Shown here: positions 1-7,263 of the stretch, piece by piece
Numbering within the stretch: position 1 is the first letter of the stretch
Layout of the letters: each line of letters opens with the position of its first letter
Assembly: GCF_047777955.1 (NCBI RefSeq)
Contig: NZ_CP180537.1
Coordinates: forward strand, 2,480,001-2,544,000
From: Didemnitutus sp047777955
Lineage (GTDB): Bacteria; Verrucomicrobiota; Verrucomicrobiia; Opitutales; Opitutaceae
Reading direction: 5' to 3'
Length of the DNA: 64,000 bases
Program-made: the position numbers and the translations under genes
Notes under the pieces: generated by a model
The model's database searches: none
Seen by the model: only the letters and a program-made list of their open reading frames with translations
What the model was told of the DNA's origin: nothing

Positions 1-174
1 GGCGGGGTGTGACGCATCGAGCGCGGGCGCGCTATCGGCCGACGCGCCGGCCGTGTTGGCGCTTTCGGGCGTCGTTTGCGGAGGCGAGCCGGCGGTGACG
101 GCCGGCGCGGTGGGAGTCGGCAGCGCGGCGGGCGCGATGTCGTCTGCGGAGATAGTGGCGGGTGTGTCGCTCAT
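1..174 (-). CDS. N-terminal part of an unknown element protein (runs off the window)
   Basis: The gene starts with ATG at 174, overlapping the stop of the preceding gene in an ATGA arrangement, and continues past position 1. The 58 visible residues begin MSDTPATISADDIAPAALP and are almost entirely Ala, Pro, Thr and Ser, so this end is probably disordered. There is no signal peptide or membrane segment. It is the last visible member of the coupled minus-strand gene chain that includes the rolling-circle initiator at 1044-2984. Function unknown; the informative part lies outside the window. Confidence 0.6.
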   Translation of the reverse strand, partial: MSDTPATISADDIAPAALPTPTAPAVTAGSPPQTTPESANTAGASADSAPALDASHPA

Positions 175-341
175 TTGAGGAGAGGGAGTAGTTGCTGGCG
201 ACGCGCTTTCGCTTCGTAGCGGCGCACGTCTTCCTTGCCGCGTAGCCGGAGCACGTCGCGGCAATCGGCGAGCGTGCATCCGTGCTGACGCATCGCGGCG
301 ACGATTCGGCAGCGCCAAGCGCAGAGTTCGGCCGATGTCAT
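171..341 (-). CDS. Small unknown protein of the mobile element (56 aa)
   Basis: A 56-residue frame starting with ATG at 341, inside an ATGA overlap with the previous stop, and ending in another ATGA overlap with the next gene. It starts MTSAELCAWRC and has a basic C-terminal half rich in Arg and Lys. The stretch HGCTLADCRDVLRLRGKED could form a helix-turn-helix-like pair of helices, but this is only an impression. The exact 4-bp overlaps on both sides are the main evidence that it is real. Function unknown. Confidence 0.55.
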   Translation of the reverse strand: MTSAELCAWRCRIVAAMRQHGCTLADCRDVLRLRGKEDVRRYEAKARRQQLLPLLK

Positions 342-535
342 GCCGCACCCTCCGCGATGCCGGCCTTATCGGCGGCGTGGATTTCGGCGGCGCGGCACTT
401 GTCCGCGAACGCGAGCAATTCGGCGGAGCCGTCGCCGTCGCCGACATCGGCGAGCGTGAGAGCGTGCGCAATCGCGCGGTTCGCGAGATCGCGGCACGCC
501 TCAGCCCGTTTTTGGAATTTCTCGCGTTCGTTCAT
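338..535 (-). CDS. Small unknown helical protein of the mobile element (65 aa)
   Basis: The start is ATG at 535, overlapping by 4 bp the stop of the upstream gene, giving MNEREKFQKRAEACRDLANR at the N-terminus. A longer frame from GTG at 739 exists but would run through the better supported gene at 532-726, so I reject it. The protein is mostly charged and helix-forming, with no membrane segment and no recognisable domain. It sits within the coupled gene chain downstream of the initiator gene. Function unknown. Confidence 0.55.
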   Translation of the reverse strand: MNEREKFQKRAEACRDLANRAIAHALTLADVGDGDGSAELLAFADKCRAAEIHAADKAGIAEGAA

Positions 536-726
536 CGCGCGGCCTCCGCAAGCATCCCGCGCGACTGCGCGAAGGATCGGTTGGTTACGATGCCGCCGAG
601 CCGTGCGGCGGCGCGCTCTGCCTCGGGATAGGTGAACAGTTCCGTCGAGAGCAGCTTGTGAGCGTGCGGCGCTTTGACCATGTATCGGCGAAGGCCGGGC
701 GAATAGTTTCTCGTTCGTTTTTTCAT
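532..726 (-). CDS. Small basic unknown protein of the mobile element (64 aa)
   Basis: ATG at 726, nine bases after the stop of the upstream gene. The N-terminus MKKRTRNYSPGLRRYMVK is strongly basic, consistent with a nucleic-acid-binding role, though no family is recognised. The C-terminal part (TYPEAERAAARLGGIVTNRS) looks like a compact helical region. The stop overlaps the next start as ATGA. In small rolling-circle phages and plasmids such basic proteins are often DNA-binding or regulatory; that is only an analogy. Confidence 0.55.
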   Translation of the reverse strand: MKKRTRNYSPGLRRYMVKAPHAHKLLSTELFTYPEAERAAARLGGIVTNRSFAQSRGMLAEAAR

Positions 727-735
727 GGGAAAGAC

Positions 736-1047
736 TCACGCGCCGGCCCCAGCCAGCGTTTGGTTGACGGCGGATTTTTCATCCGGCGCGGGAGAGAGGG
801 TTTCGATGATGACTTTGCCGGCCGCACCGCAGATCAGTTCGACGGCTCGCTCGCGCGTGCTCGCGAGGCGCGACCACGGAACGACGATTTCCAACAGCGC
901 GCCCGGCGCTTTGATCGCGGAGCCGACGCCGACACGTGCGGTTTGCGTCGCGGGAAACAGTTCAAGCACTACGCAGCGCCGGGCCATGACGGACCAATAG
1001 GGCTCGGCGTGCGTTTCGATTAGGACGGCGGGGAAGGGCGTTTTCAT
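736..1047 (-). CDS. Unknown protein translated directly after the replication initiator (103 aa)
   Basis: Starts with ATG at 1047, overlapping the initiator stop by 4 bp, so the two are probably translationally coupled. The sequence begins MKTPFPAVLIETHAEPYW and alternates hydrophobic strands (RRCVVLELFPATQTARVGV, ALLEIVVPWSRL, KVIIETLS), suggesting a small beta-rich fold. A small single-stranded-DNA-binding protein would fit this position after a rolling-circle initiator, but no motif proves it. No signal peptide or membrane segment. Confidence 0.6.
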   Translation of the reverse strand: MKTPFPAVLIETHAEPYWSVMARRCVVLELFPATQTARVGVGSAIKAPGALLEIVVPWSRLASTRERAVELICGAAGKVIIETLSPAPDEKSAVNQTLAGAGA

Positions 1048-2984
1048 CGGGAAGATGGGGCGGCGAGGGCGTCGAGTCGCGCGAGGTGCGCCGCAAACTG
1101 CGGATCGCGCGGACGCGCAGCCCGTCCGGGCGGGGACGCGGGCTCGGGATCGGCGGCAGTTGATGTGCCCGTGTGAACCCTAATAGGCTCGGCGGCTGCG
1201 AGCCTGCATCCTGCGGCCCAAGCCTCTGCCGTGCGCTCGCGCAGACGCTGAACGAGCGGATGCGCGGCGATGCGCGCGGCGTCGTAGCGTTTGAACATGA
1301 CGACAACGCGCGGCTCCTTCACGCAGTTCGACGCCGCACCCGGCGCGACCTGCGCGACGACGCAACAAGCGTCAACGCCCTCCGCGCCGCTCTGCCGCTT
1401 CGCCTCTTCCGCGAATTCCGTCTCCGTCATCTTGCCGACGAAGACGACGCGACCCTCTGCGTCGCGCTCGGCGTAGGCAATGCGCTGCTTTTCCTTCGAC
1501 GCCTTGCCGCGCTTGTTCACGTCGGGCGCGCGACGCCACACGCGACCGTCATCGGTCTGCTCGGGCAACAGCGTGTCGCCGGCCTCTTCGATTTCGCGGA
1601 TTTGCTCCGCGAGTTTGCCGAGCGGTTGCACCATATGCAGGCGCGAGAGTTGGCGGTCCAGTTCGGCCAGCTCCTCCGGCGAGAGTCGTTCAATTTCGCC
1701 GGGCTTAGTGATGTATTTGACGGCCTCGCGCGGGTTGCGGATCACGCCCGCGTCATCCATCCAATCGCCCCACCACGCGCGGAGTTTTTCGAGGAACGCG
1801 CACCACGCGCCGTATTCGATGCGGCCTTTTTCGAGGTGAACGAGGCAGTGCGCGTGCGGGTGAAACCACAGCGTGCCGTCTGCGTCGCGTTCGATGCCGC
1901 CCGATTCGTCGCCGTTTTCGTCGAGCAGTGCGACGTAGCGCGAGCCGTCGCGCGTGTCTCGTTTCTGCCGTTTCCTTTCGACGCTCCCGAGTTCGCTTGA
2001 GCGCCACACGATACGGACGCCCAGCTCTCGCATGAAATCGGCGTCGTTTAGATCGTTAATCCGGGCGTGGAGTCGTTTCAGCGCGCGCCGAATCGCGGGC
2101 CGCCCCTTCGCGAAATCGCCGACACGGAGCGGCACACGCGGACCGCCTGTGAGCGTCCAAAAGCGCGCCCACGGGTCGAATTGGAGCCAGTATTCGAGCG
2201 ACCGAATGCGCGGCTCCCGGAGCTTCTGGGCGACAAAGGGCAGGATCGTTTTCCGCCGAAACTTCGGCAGCGTCTTTAATTCGAGCGAATGGACGCCCAC
2301 GGTGCCGATTGTCCATTCCGTCGCGAGGTAGGCGGGCGTTCCGGCCGTTTCGAGCTTCTTGGCGATTCGATGCGTCTGCGCCAGCAAAGCGGCTTCCTCG
2401 GCGTCCTTTCGACGCTTGCGGGCCGAATCGACAACGATGCCGGTTTCATCCTCGCAAACGGCCTCGAATGCCTCACGGGCTTCGAGCACGCGCGCGACGG
2501 TCGGGGTTTCGTCAATCGGCGTGCAGGCAACGGCGTCGTCGAGTCGATACACGCGCCCGTCGTCGTCGATTCCGACGAATGCGCCGTTATCGCTGGCCGT
2601 TTCCGGCAGTTGTTGTTTCTCCGTATCTTGCTGGGGTGCAATCGGACCGATGAAGTCGGGGGACCACCAATGGCCTCGATGAAAACGGCGCTCGAATTCG
2701 GCCCATTGCTCGGGCGTGAGGCCGTCGCCCAACGGCGAAAGGGCTTCCGCTTTGGCCTTGGCCCATGCGAAAGAGCCGACCGGGCCGTAAGCTGTCGCCC
2801 AATCCGGGCGCTCAATCGGCGCGGCATCCGTTGCCGGGGGAATAAACAACCGGCGGTGACGCGGGTCGATTGCGCCGGGCGCTCGCTCGCTTTGAGCGCC
2901 CGGCGCGGTGACCTTCGGCGCGTTGGCCGACAGCTCCACTGACGGAGCCGAGGAAAGGGAAAGTTGCGCGGCGGAATCGCTCAC
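1044..2984 (-). CDS. Large rolling-circle replication initiator (HUH endonuclease, Rep_1-like)
   Basis: A 646-residue protein with the three motifs of pC194/pUB110-type initiators in the right order. Motif I is FWTLTGGP near residue 275. Motif II, the metal-binding HUH motif, is FHPHAHCLVHL near residues 374-384. Motif III is REAVKYITKPGE near 419-430, with Tyr424 as the likely nicking tyrosine and Lys427 the paired lysine. Such enzymes nick the origin, stay covalently attached to the 5' end and prime rolling-circle synthesis. The family is usually 230-350 residues; here there is a long, low-complexity N-terminus of about 60 residues and a C-terminal extension past 430, giving about twice the usual size. 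The start ATG at 2984 overlaps the upstream stop (ATGA), and the stop overlaps the next gene. The motif assignment is solid; whether the element is a phage or an integrated plasmid is open. Confidence 0.8.
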   Translation of the reverse strand: MSDSAAQLSLSSAPSVELSANAPKVTAPGAQSERAPGAIDPRHRRLFIPPATDAAPIERPDWATAYGPVGSFAWAKAKAEALSPLGDGLTPEQWAEFERRFHRGHWWSPDFIGPIAPQQDTEKQQLPETASDNGAFVGIDDDGRVYRLDDAVACTPIDETPTVARVLEAREAFEAVCEDETGIVVDSARKRRKDAEEAALLAQTHRIAKKLETAGTPAYLATEWTIGTVGVHSLELKTLPKFRRKTILPFVAQKLREPRIRSLEYWLQFDPWARFWTLTGGPRVPLRVGDFAKGRPAIRRALKRLHARINDLNDADFMRELGVRIVWRSSELGSVERKRQKRDTRDGSRYVALLDENGDESGGIERDADGTLWFHPHAHCLVHLEKGRIEYGAWCAFLEKLRAWWGDWMDDAGVIRNPREAVKYITKPGEIERLSPEELAELDRQLSRLHMVQPLGKLAEQIREIEEAGDTLLPEQTDDGRVWRRAPDVNKRGKASKEKQRIAYAERDAEGRVVFVGKMTETEFAEEAKRQSGAEGVDACCVVAQVAPGAASNCVKEPRVVVMFKRYDAARIAAHPLVQRLRERTAEAWAAGCRLAAAEPIRVHTGTSTAADPEPASPPGRAARPRDPQFAAHLARLDALAAPSSR

Positions 2985-3319
2985 GCCACGGCCTCCGATT
3001 GGGCGACGACGCGCGCCGCGAACCGCTCAAGATCAGCCACGTATCGGGACCGCGACGGCTTGCCGTCCACGAGGCGCGCGAGGATTCGGGCGATGTTCGC
3101 CCGTTTGATCCGCGTATCGAAGGCCCGATTGCGCCGGAATCGGCCCGACGCGTAGCGATTGCAGAGCTGACGATACCAAGCCGCGTTTCGGGAGGCCGCG
3201 ACGCGGATGCAGCCGCCGCAATTCACTTCGCGGCGGCATGGGACCAAGACGACTTCGAGGCGCGAGCTTTCTAGCTCGGCTTGGAGCCATTCGAAGCCGT
3301 GGCGCATATCGGCGCTCAC
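2981..3319 (-). CDS. Unknown Cys-containing protein before the initiator (112 aa)
   Basis: The ATG at 3319 overlaps the upstream stop and its own stop overlaps the initiator start, so it is coupled on both sides. It contains VPCRREVNCGGCIRV (Cys spaced six and three apart) and a further Cys in QLCNRY, which could ligate a metal. The C-terminal half is very basic (RFRRNRAFDTRIKRANIARI). A DNA-binding or zinc-ribbon-like accessory of replication is plausible but unproven. No family recognised. Confidence 0.6.
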   Translation of the reverse strand: MSADMRHGFEWLQAELESSRLEVVLVPCRREVNCGGCIRVAASRNAAWYRQLCNRYASGRFRRNRAFDTRIKRANIARILARLVDGKPSRSRYVADLERFAARVVAQSEAVA

Positions 3320-3810
3320 TCGCGGCCCTCCGATTGACCGGCGGCGGCGGTCGTGACGCCGCCGCCGGTCGTTTGGCGGTCCGCACTTTCGCCCGGTTCC
3401 TCAACGCAGGCGGGCGGACAGTCGCTATGCGACAATTCTTCCGAAGGCTTGTCGAAGCGCCGAAGTCCATCGCTGAATCCGGCGCTGTAGGAGATTCGCG
3501 CGACAGAGGCCAAAAGAGCCTCGAACGACATCGAATAGAGCGGCTGGCCTTCCGTGATTTGCTGGGCAAACCAGCGTGCGAAATTCGCGTGGCAGGCGTT
3601 CGGGTCCGCCGCGCGCTCCGCAATCAACGCCTCGAATTTTTCCTCCCACGCATCGGTGAACAGGTGAGGGAGTTTGACGGAGAGTTTCCGCCGGCGCGGA
3701 CGACGCGCGCGGTTCAAATTCTGTGCCAGGGACGGGGAGCTAGTCCCCGGAGCGGAGTGAGCAGAGTTGGCGCTACTCGCGAGGGTTTGAGGAACTTCTT
3801 GGGAGGACAC
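3316..3810 (-). CDS. First gene of the element operon, unknown (164 aa)
   Basis: Read from GTG at 3810; no ATG exists upstream in frame, and this start lies inside a strong hairpin (3803-3830), so the true start or its control is uncertain. The first 40 residues are Ser/Ala/Pro-rich and then very basic (RARRPRRRKLSVKLP), followed by a folded-looking block with FTDAWEEKFEALIAER and ANFARWFAQQI. This resembles the layout of small DNA-binding proteins with a basic arm, but no family is recognised. It is the promoter-proximal gene of the coupled chain leading to the initiator. Confidence 0.55.
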   Translation of the reverse strand: MSSQEVPQTLASSANSAHSAPGTSSPSLAQNLNRARRPRRRKLSVKLPHLFTDAWEEKFEALIAERAADPNACHANFARWFAQQITEGQPLYSMSFEALLASVARISYSAGFSDGLRRFDKPSEELSHSDCPPACVEEPGESADRQTTGGGVTTAAAGQSEGRE

Positions 3811-3830
3811 GACTTTGTAGGTCGTTCCTC
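3803..3830. other. Strong hairpin over the first element start codon
   Basis: GAGGACACGAC (3803-3813) pairs with GTCGTTCCTC (3821-3830) with one bulged base, around a 7-base loop. The repeat GAGGAAC at 3789-3795 can also pair with GTTCCTC at 3824-3830, so two mutually exclusive folds are possible. It covers the GTG at 3810. Candidate roles are a rolling-circle origin or a translational control of the operon; neither is shown. Confidence 0.6.
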
Positions 3831-3833
3831 AGT

Positions 3834-3848
3834 GCCGGTTTATCCGGC
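3834..3848. other. Second small hairpin next to the dif-like site
   Basis: GCCGG (3834-3838), loop TTTAT, CCGGC (3844-3848), a perfect 5-bp stem. It lies between the larger hairpin and the dif-like site in the only non-coding stretch of this element. Clustered hairpins are typical of phage or plasmid origin regions. Confidence 0.45.
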
Positions 3849-3851
3849 GTC

Positions 3852-3879
3852 ACATCGCACAATAAGCATTATGTCCCAA
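3852..3879 (+). other. Putative dif-like XerC/XerD recombination site (element edge)
   Basis: The 28-bp stretch has the 11-6-11 layout of dif: left arm ACATCGCACAA, centre TAAGCA, right arm TTATGTCCCAA. The inner parts CGCACAA and TTATGT match the classical dif arms (CGCATAA and TTATGT) with a single mismatch; the outer bases of the right arm fit less well. It sits between the element operon and the 3' end of cysC, where an attachment site would be expected. A xerC gene is present at 40245-41198. The second copy, if any, lies outside the window. Confidence 0.5.
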
Positions 3880-3918
3880 ATAAATCAGGACGATAACCCT
3901 GCTCCGACCCCGTCTCCG

Positions 3919-4473
3919 TTAAGCGATCTTGCGCCGTGCGAACGTGCATAGCCGGGTTGCGCTGTCGGAGACACTCTCGTGTGCGCTGTGCAGGTGCAGC
4001 GCTGCATCGTCGGCGGGCTCGAAGCGGGCGCTGACGCCGGTGAACGTCTGCACCTCTCCCCGTGCGGCGGCGGCGTAGAGCTGCTTCACGTCGCGCTGGC
4101 GGCAGACATCGAGCGGCGCGTCCACAAAGACGAACGAGAGCGCGTCCGGGCCCACGATCTCCGCCACGGTCGCGCGATTGGCGGCGAGCGGCGTGATGAA
4201 CGCCGCCACGACGCACAGACCGGAGTCGACCCCGAGCCGCGCGACTTCGGCGGCGCGGCGGAGATTTTCGGCGCGGTCCCCTTCCGTAAATCCCAGCCCG
4301 CGGCACAGGCCGGCGCGCAAGCGGTCGCCATCGAGCTCGAGCACGGGCCGGCCGGCGGCGCGCAGGTCCGCTGCGAGGTGTTGCGCCAAGGTCGATTTCC
4401 CGGCGCCGGAAAGGCCGAAGAGCCAGAAAACGTGTCCGGATCCCGCAAGACGGTTGGGCGCTCGATCAGCCAT
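3919..4473 (-). CDS. cysC: Adenylylsulfate (APS) kinase
   Basis: Phosphorylates APS with ATP to PAPS, the sulfate donor for sulfation or reduction. The Walker A is GLSGAGKST, in the form specific to APS kinases; also visible are LDGDRLRAGLCRGLGF with DRAENLRR, AAFITPLAANR, and FVDAPLDVCRQRDVKQLY. From ATG at 4473 it has 184 residues, near the family norm of about 200; a longer frame to 4578 would overlap oleB and is rejected. It lies 34 bp after oleB on the same strand and so may share its transcript. No cysD/cysN or other sulfur genes are visible nearby. The C-terminus ends beside the dif-like site and the element, and is short compared with relatives. Confidence 0.85.
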   Translation of the reverse strand: MADRAPNRLAGSGHVFWLFGLSGAGKSTLAQHLAADLRAAGRPVLELDGDRLRAGLCRGLGFTEGDRAENLRRAAEVARLGVDSGLCVVAAFITPLAANRATVAEIVGPDALSFVFVDAPLDVCRQRDVKQLYAAAARGEVQTFTGVSARFEPADDAALHLHSAHESVSDSATRLCTFARRKIA

Positions 4474-4507
4474 GAAGATGGCTAAGACGCCGGAACCGCC
4501 GGATTGG

Positions 4508-5416
4508 TCACATCCTGGCGGGCGTGTTTTCGCTCGTGAGGTGCGCGACGATCCGCTGCACGACGGCGGAGCCGCCATCCTCGATCAGGTAGTGGCCGAC
4601 GCCTTCAAGGAGGTGCTGGTCGGCTCCGGGCAGCAGTTCGCTCCAGCGTGCGTAGTAGTGCCGGTTGAAGCAGAAGTCGTCCCCACCCCACACGATGGCA
4701 ACCGGACGCTGGCGCAGCAACGGCAGGCATTGCTCGATCTCGGCGAGAGCGCGATCCGAGGGCGTGCCGCGTCCGCTGGGGATGTCGACGACGAAGCGAT
4801 GCGTCGCGATGCGGTTGGCCCAGGAATCGTAGGGGAAAAGGAAACCGCGCTTCACGTCGGCCGGCAGCGGCTTCGACACCGCCATCCACGTCGCCGGCCA
4901 GGCAAAGCCGTTGCCGCCGCGCACGATGAGCTCGCCGAGCAGCGGCGCCCGGCAGAGCCGGATCCGCAGCGGGACAACCGTGTCGGCGAACGCCGCGGTG
5001 TTGAGGATGACGACGCGACCGAGTTTCTCCGCCTGCGGCAGCACGGCGCCAAGGCCGATCGGCCCGCCCCAATCGTGGACCACGAGGTGGATTTTCCGCA
5101 GCGACAGCGAATCGAGCAGTGCGCGGAGATTCGCGATGTGGTTCGGCAGCGTGTAGTCCCACCGCTGCGGCTTGGCGGAGAGTCCGCAGCCGAGGTGGTC
5201 GGGCACGATGCAGCGCATGCGGTCGCGCAGCGCGAGCACGACGTCGCGGTAGAAGAACGACCACGTGGGATTGCCGTGCACCATAACGACGGCCTCGTCG
5301 GTGCGCGGGCCTTCGTCGAGATAGCTCAATTCGCCGGCGGGCGTGGCGAAGCGTTGCGGCTCGAACGGATAGAGCTTCCGCAGCCAGTCCGGGAGTTGGG
5401 TGGCGCCGTTCACCAT
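4508..5416 (-). CDS. oleB: OleB-like alpha/beta hydrolase (haloalkane dehalogenase family)
   Basis: A 302-residue alpha/beta hydrolase of the haloalkane dehalogenase branch. The oxyanion segment is MVHGNPTWSFFYRD, the nucleophile elbow is LVVHDWGGPIGLG (Asp nucleophile), and the catalytic His is in LLEGVGHYLIEDGG. In olefin biosynthesis OleB decarboxylates the beta-lactone made by OleC. The start ATG at 5416 overlaps the stop of the upstream oleA, supporting a paired function; a GTG at 5413 is an alternative. OleC and OleD, the usual partners, are not in the window, so the true substrate could differ. The family call is firm and the OleB call rests on the OleA neighbour. Confidence 0.8.
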   Translation of the reverse strand: MVNGATQLPDWLRKLYPFEPQRFATPAGELSYLDEGPRTDEAVVMVHGNPTWSFFYRDVVLALRDRMRCIVPDHLGCGLSAKPQRWDYTLPNHIANLRALLDSLSLRKIHLVVHDWGGPIGLGAVLPQAEKLGRVVILNTAAFADTVVPLRIRLCRAPLLGELIVRGGNGFAWPATWMAVSKPLPADVKRGFLFPYDSWANRIATHRFVVDIPSGRGTPSDRALAEIEQCLPLLRQRPVAIVWGGDDFCFNRHYYARWSELLPGADQHLLEGVGHYLIEDGGSAVVQRIVAHLTSENTPARM

Positions 5417-6447
5417 TCGAGGGCGAGCATGAGGCTGTTGATGCCGCTGCCGATGCCGAGCAGCGCGACCTTCTGGCCGGCGCGCACGGCACCCTGCTCG
5501 ACGGCGCGGGCAAGCGTCGCGGGCAGCGCGGCGGAGCCGGTGTTGCCTAGCGTCTCGAACGACGAGAAATCCTTCGCGAGGTCGAGGCCGAGCGTCTCGT
5601 AGAGCTTGCGGCGGTGGGCGCTGCCGACCTGGTGGCAGATGAAGCGGTCCGGCGTCGTCGCGTTCCAGCCGCTCTCCCGCTTGAACTCGCTCCAGGTGCG
5701 GCGCGCGACGTCGACGCCGGCGATGAGCAGCTGCTCGGAATCGGTTTCCATGGCGAGCCCGTCGCCCGCGCTGTCGCCCTGGCAGAGATCGCTGTGGCTG
5801 GTGTCGGCCAGCGCGGCGCCGGCGACGAGGCGGTGGCGCGGGGCGCCGGCGGGCAGCTCGTCCTCGTGGCAAACGACCGCGGCGACGGCGGCCGAGCCGA
5901 TGGTGAGATTGGCGAAGAAGGGCTTGATGGCGTTGCGGTCGAGGTTGGCCGCGAGCAGATGCTGGATCGTGCGCTCGACCAGCGGACGGCCGTTCTCGCC
6001 CGAGACGACGATGCCGGCGCGGACCTGGCCGGCGTCGATCATCGAGCCGAGCAGCACGAGGCCGTTGAGGAAGCCGAGGCAGGCGTTGGAGACGTCGAAG
6101 ACCTGCATGCTCCCGCCGAGGCCCATCTTATGATGGACGAAGGTCGCGGTGGCCGGCTCGAGCATGTCGCGGCACACGGCGCTGTGCATCAGCACCTGGA
6201 GTTTCGCGGCGGGAATCTGGGAGAGCCCGAGCAGCTTGCGGCCGGCGGCGGCGCTGGCGTCGGACGGGCGTGTGCCCGCGGCCCACATGCGGCGCTCGCG
6301 GATGCCGGACATGAGCTCGAGGCGCCCTTCCGGCAGGCGCAGGCGCTCATACATCGGCTTGAGCCGCGTCTCGATGTCGGCGGACGACCAGATCTCGTCC
6401 GGCTCGACAGCCGCGATGGATTCAATGCAGGCGTGACGGAAGCGCAT
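5410..6447 (-). CDS. oleA: OleA-like acyl-CoA/acyl-ACP head-to-head condensing enzyme
   Basis: A 345-residue thiolase-fold enzyme of the OleA branch of KAS III proteins, which condenses two activated fatty acyl chains to a long beta-keto acid. Seen: the OleA-type segment AVCRDMLEPATATFVHH, which carries the conserved Glu; the catalytic Cys in FDVSNACLGFLNG; the His in FICHQVGSAHRR; the Asn in LGNTGSAALPATL; and the terminal GIGSGINSLMLALEW. Length matches known OleA proteins (about 340). Its stop overlaps the oleB start, and it follows the enoyl reductase by three bases, so it is expressed with a fatty-acid module. The acyl donors could be chains on the local ACP. No membrane segment. Confidence 0.85.
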   Translation of the reverse strand: MRFRHACIESIAAVEPDEIWSSADIETRLKPMYERLRLPEGRLELMSGIRERRMWAAGTRPSDASAAAGRKLLGLSQIPAAKLQVLMHSAVCRDMLEPATATFVHHKMGLGGSMQVFDVSNACLGFLNGLVLLGSMIDAGQVRAGIVVSGENGRPLVERTIQHLLAANLDRNAIKPFFANLTIGSAAVAAVVCHEDELPAGAPRHRLVAGAALADTSHSDLCQGDSAGDGLAMETDSEQLLIAGVDVARRTWSEFKRESGWNATTPDRFICHQVGSAHRRKLYETLGLDLAKDFSSFETLGNTGSAALPATLARAVEQGAVRAGQKVALLGIGSGINSLMLALEW

Positions 6448-6450
6448 CGC

Positions 6451-7263
6451 TCACTTCTCCGGCCGCATGGCGAGGCGGATGATGTCCTTGTCGAAGTAGT
6501 TCGAACCGAGTCCGGCGTCGACGACGAGTGTCGTGCCGTTCACGCCGCTGCTGCGCGGGCTGAGGAGGAAGAGCGCGGCGTTGGCGACTTCCTGGGTGTC
6601 GAGCGCGCGTTTGCGGAAGGTCATTTTCTCGGCGTAGAGATAGCTCTCGAGGTAACCGGGAATGCCGGCGGACGCGCTGGTCTTGAGGGGGCCGCTGCCG
6701 AGCACGTTGACGCGGATGGCGGTGTCGGCGCTGAGCGACTTCGCAAGGAAGCGCGCGCAGGACTCGAGCGCAGCCTTGATCGGCCCCATGTAGCCGTAGT
6801 TATCGGGCGTCACGAGCAGCGACGAGATGCCGATGGTCACGACGGAGGCGTCCTTCGCGAGGTGTGGCTTGAACGCGCGGGTCAGTTCCACGAGCGAGAA
6901 GGCCGAGATGGCGGTCGCCTGGAGAAAATCCCCGCGCTTGGTCTCGGCGAAGGTCTTGAAGCCCTCGCTGTAGTTGGCGAACGCGATCGAGTGCACGAGG
7001 CCGTGCAGCGGGGTCAGGCCGGCGGCGGCGACCTCGGCCGCGAGTTTGTCGCACGCTCCCTCCTGCTCGACGTCGCAGACGAAAACCGGGCGGTCCGCCA
7101 GCAGCGCCTCGAGGGATTTCTTCCGCGCCTCGGCGCGGACGGCGTAGACGACGCGCGCGCCCTGCTCCTCGAGTGACTTGGCGATCAGCCAGGCGACGCT
7201 CTTCTTGTTGGCGACACCCTGGACGAGGAAGGTCTTGCCGGAAACCTGGAGGAAATCGGTCAT
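6451..7263 (-). CDS. fabI: Enoyl-[acyl-carrier-protein] reductase, FabI-type
   Basis: Reduces trans-2-enoyl-ACP with NAD(P)H, the last step of a fatty-acid elongation round. It is a short-chain dehydrogenase of the FabI class: KTFLVQGVANKKSVAW replaces the usual Gly-rich motif, HGLVHSIAFAN follows, and the YGYMGPIK segment carries the Tyr-x6-Lys pair. ATG at 7263 overlaps the dehydratase stop (ATGA), giving 270 residues, close to the family norm of about 260. It is placed between the dehydratase and oleA, so it is probably a cluster-dedicated copy and not the housekeeping enzyme; I cannot see whether another fabI exists elsewhere. Confidence 0.85.
   Translation of the reverse strand: MTDFLQVSGKTFLVQGVANKKSVAWLIAKSLEEQGARVVYAVRAEARKKSLEALLADRPVFVCDVEQEGACDKLAAEVAAAGLTPLHGLVHSIAFANYSEGFKTFAETKRGDFLQATAISAFSLVELTRAFKPHLAKDASVVTIGISSLLVTPDNYGYMGPIKAALESCARFLAKSLSADTAIRVNVLGSGPLKTSASAGIPGYLESYLYAEKMTFRKRALDTQEVANAALFLLSPRSSGVNGTTLVVDAGLGSNYFDKDIIRLAMRPEK

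Noticed and set aside
338..739. Longer 133-codon version of the small element gene from GTG 739
   Set aside because: It overlaps the gene at 532-726 almost fully; the shorter start at 535 keeps the ATGA overlap pattern seen throughout the element.
3871..3951. 26-codon + strand frame beginning MSQINQDDNPAPTPSPL
   Set aside because: It starts inside the dif-like site and ends antisense to cysC, with no ribosome site; too short to support.
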